Assembly: GCA_945869905.1 (NCBI GenBank)
Contig: CAMBQD010000082.1
Span: 1-5,374, forward strand
Length of the DNA: 5,374 bases
Direction of reading: 5' to 3'
Origin: an uncultured Clostridia bacterium
Lineage (GTDB): Bacteria; Bacillota; Clostridia; Oscillospirales; Acutalibacteraceae
Shown: in pieces, positions 4,463 through 5,374 of the stretch
Numbering within the stretch: the first letter of the stretch is position 1
Layout: each line of letters starts with the position of its first letter
Made by a program: the position numbers and the translations under genes
Notes under the pieces: model-generated
Told to the model about the DNA's origin: nothing
Database searches by the model: none
What the model saw: the letters and a program-made list of their open reading frames with translations, nothing else

Positions 4463-5331
4463 TCCTTAATATCCTTAACCTCGTTAAAAAGCTCAACATA
4501 GCTGTTATGTCTTTCCTTGGAAATATATCCCTGCTCCACTGCCTGAACAACTGCACAGCCCTTGTCGTTGATATGTGAACAATTGGTTTGGAATTTGCAT
4601 TTATCAAGATAGGGCTCAAATTCCCTAAAGCAGTAAGGTAGCTCATTCTTCATTATTCTTTCGCACCGTTCAAAATCCACGGAGGAAAAGCCCGGTGTAT
4701 CCGCCACATAACCGCCTGCTACCTTAAAAAGCTCACAGTGCCTTGTTGTATGTCGTCCCCTGCCCAGCTTTTTGCTGGTTTCGCCCGTATCAAGAGATAA
4801 ATTACTGTCAATTACATTAAGCAGTGATGATTTACCGACTCCTGAATTTCCTGTAAATGCACTGACGCAGCCCTTAAGGAGAGCCCTAACCTCATCTGCT
4901 CCGTCACCGTTTTTATTGTCACAAAGCACTACCTTAAAGCCTGCTTTATTATAAACGTCATAATACTTCTTATAAGAATCATCAAGGTCGATTTTTGTGA
5001 AGACAATAATAGGCTCAATATTTTTATACTCGGCAATGGAAATAATTCTGTCTAAAACAAGCATATTTACCGACGGCTCAACAACCGATGAAACAATAAA
5101 AAGCCTGTCAATATTTGCCAGCGGAGGTCTTACCAAAAAGTTTTTCCGTTCCTTTATTTCTTCAATTGTATTTTCACCGTTACTGTTTACCGTGATTGAT
5201 ACCAAATCGCCCACAAGAGGGGTAATCTTTTTTTGTCTGAAAATACCCCTTGCTTTACATTCATAAACAGTTTCAGCGGTTTCCACATAGTAGAAACCGC
5301 CTATACCTTTAATTAAACGTCCGTCTGTCAT
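4447..5331 (-). CDS. rsgA: Ribosome small subunit-dependent GTPase A
   Basis: RsgA (YloQ/CpgA in Bacillus) is a circularly permuted GTPase that acts in late 30S subunit maturation. The 294-residue protein begins with an OB-fold region (about 1-65). The GTPase motifs then come in permuted order: G4 TKID (112-115), G1 GNSGVGKSS (161-169), G2/switch region GRGRHTTR (190-197) and G3 DTPGFS (211-216). A C-terminal zinc site follows with Cys245, Cys251, His253 and Cys259. The first two cysteines are separated by five residues, where the form I know best has four, so there is a one-residue insertion. Length is typical. The start is the only early Met and is preceded by AAGGAGA (5335-5341), though with a short 3-nt spacer. 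The stop lies inside thiN. Placement directly upstream of thiN fits the conserved Firmicutes cluster downstream of the prpC-prkC phosphatase/kinase pair. The rpe gene found between the two in B. subtilis is absent. Confidence 0.96.
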   Translation of the reverse strand: MTDGRLIKGIGGFYYVETAETVYECKARGIFRQKKITPLVGDLVSITVNSNGENTIEEIKERKNFLVRPPLANIDRLFIVSSVVEPSVNMLVLDRIISIAEYKNIEPIIVFTKIDLDDSYKKYYDVYNKAGFKVVLCDNKNGDGADEVRALLKGCVSAFTGNSGVGKSSLLNVIDSNLSLDTGETSKKLGRGRHTTRHCELFKVAGGYVADTPGFSSVDFERCERIMKNELPYCFREFEPYLDKCKFQTNCSHINDKGCAVVQAVEQGYISKERHNSYVELFNEVKDIKEWELK

Positions 5332-5334
5332 AAA

Positions 5335-5341
5335 TCTCCTT
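5335..5341 (-). promoter_or_regulatory. Ribosome binding site of rsgA
   Basis: AAGGAGA is a strong SD but lies only 3 nt from the ATG at 5331 (TTT spacer). No alternative nearby Met exists, and the N-terminus matches the usual family start (RLIKGIGGFYYV), so the start stands. The two leading A residues double as the end of a TAA that may stop the upstream gene. Confidence 0.65.
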
Positions 5342-5374
5342 ATGAATTTGGGTTTTCAGTATCGTGACTGACAG
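5340..5374 (-). CDS. Possible last codons of an upstream gene (PrkC-type kinase by synteny)
   Basis: On the - strand one frame is open from the window edge to TAA at 5342-5340 and reads VSHDTENPNS. The stop overlaps the rsgA SD, a common arrangement in tightly packed operons. In B. subtilis the gene before rsgA encodes the PASTA-domain Ser/Thr kinase PrkC, so that is the expectation. Ten residues cannot establish identity. Another frame is open at the edge too, but runs into rsgA. Confidence 0.3.
   Translation of the reverse strand, partial: VSHDTENPNS

Noticed and set aside
4452..4646. A 64-codon alternative - strand frame in the rsgA 3' end
   Set aside because: It is out of frame with rsgA, which continues intact through its zinc site to a normal C-terminus, so there is no frameshift here.

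Overview
The window looks like a chromosomal segment of a low-GC, endospore-forming member of the Firmicutes, most likely a Clostridia-class gut-type bacterium (Oscillospirales/Ruminococcus-like is a guess from protein style only). The evidence is the gene content: SpoVM, SipL and SpoIVA, three proteins that build the base of the spore coat. SipL is the clostridial counterpart of Bacillus SpoVID. Codon use is AT-rich and ribosome binding sites are strong and purine-rich. No mobile element, CRISPR array, tRNA or rRNA is visible.

Layout. On the + strand, at the left edge, are the 3' end of a zinc-ribbon-type protein (1-165) and an ATGA-overlapping DUF1294 membrane protein (162-452). A strong hairpin terminator (437-464) embedded in the DUF1294 3' end closes them and is probably shared with the convergent operon. 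Everything from 467 to the right edge is on the - strand. Read 5'->3' on that strand it holds: a possible last few codons of an upstream gene, rsgA (circularly permuted ribosome-assembly GTPase), thiN (thiamine pyrophosphokinase, overlapping rsgA by 16 nt), a 47-codon cysteine-rich two-helix membrane protein, a 29-codon spoVM, and a hairpin terminator (3491-3540). A probable sigma-E promoter follows (3437-3465), then sipL, whose stop codon overlaps the SD of spoIVA.

How they work together. SpoVM is the amphipathic peptide that marks the curved forespore membrane. SpoIVA is the ATPase that polymerises on it. SipL, through its C-terminal LysM domain, binds SpoIVA and tethers the coat. All three components lie within about 3.2 kb. 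The rsgA - thiN - spoVM order resembles that of Bacillus subtilis (which also has rpe between rsgA and thiN), and this supports the identification of the tiny spoVM gene.

Most notable anomalies. (1) spoIVA is broken. The reading frame stops at 657, and the last 67 residues of the family continue in another frame (467-670). By comparison with the B. subtilis protein as I recall it, the break is best explained by a 38-nt deletion at about position 680. The C-terminal piece has its own ATG with a GGAG SD, so a split SpoIVA is formally possible. Pseudogenisation, or an assembly or sequencing error, are the simpler readings. (2) A 47-residue protein with seven cysteines sits 12 nt upstream of spoVM. 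I do not recognise it, and it is the best candidate here for something undescribed. Both small genes are too short for usual ORF cut-offs.
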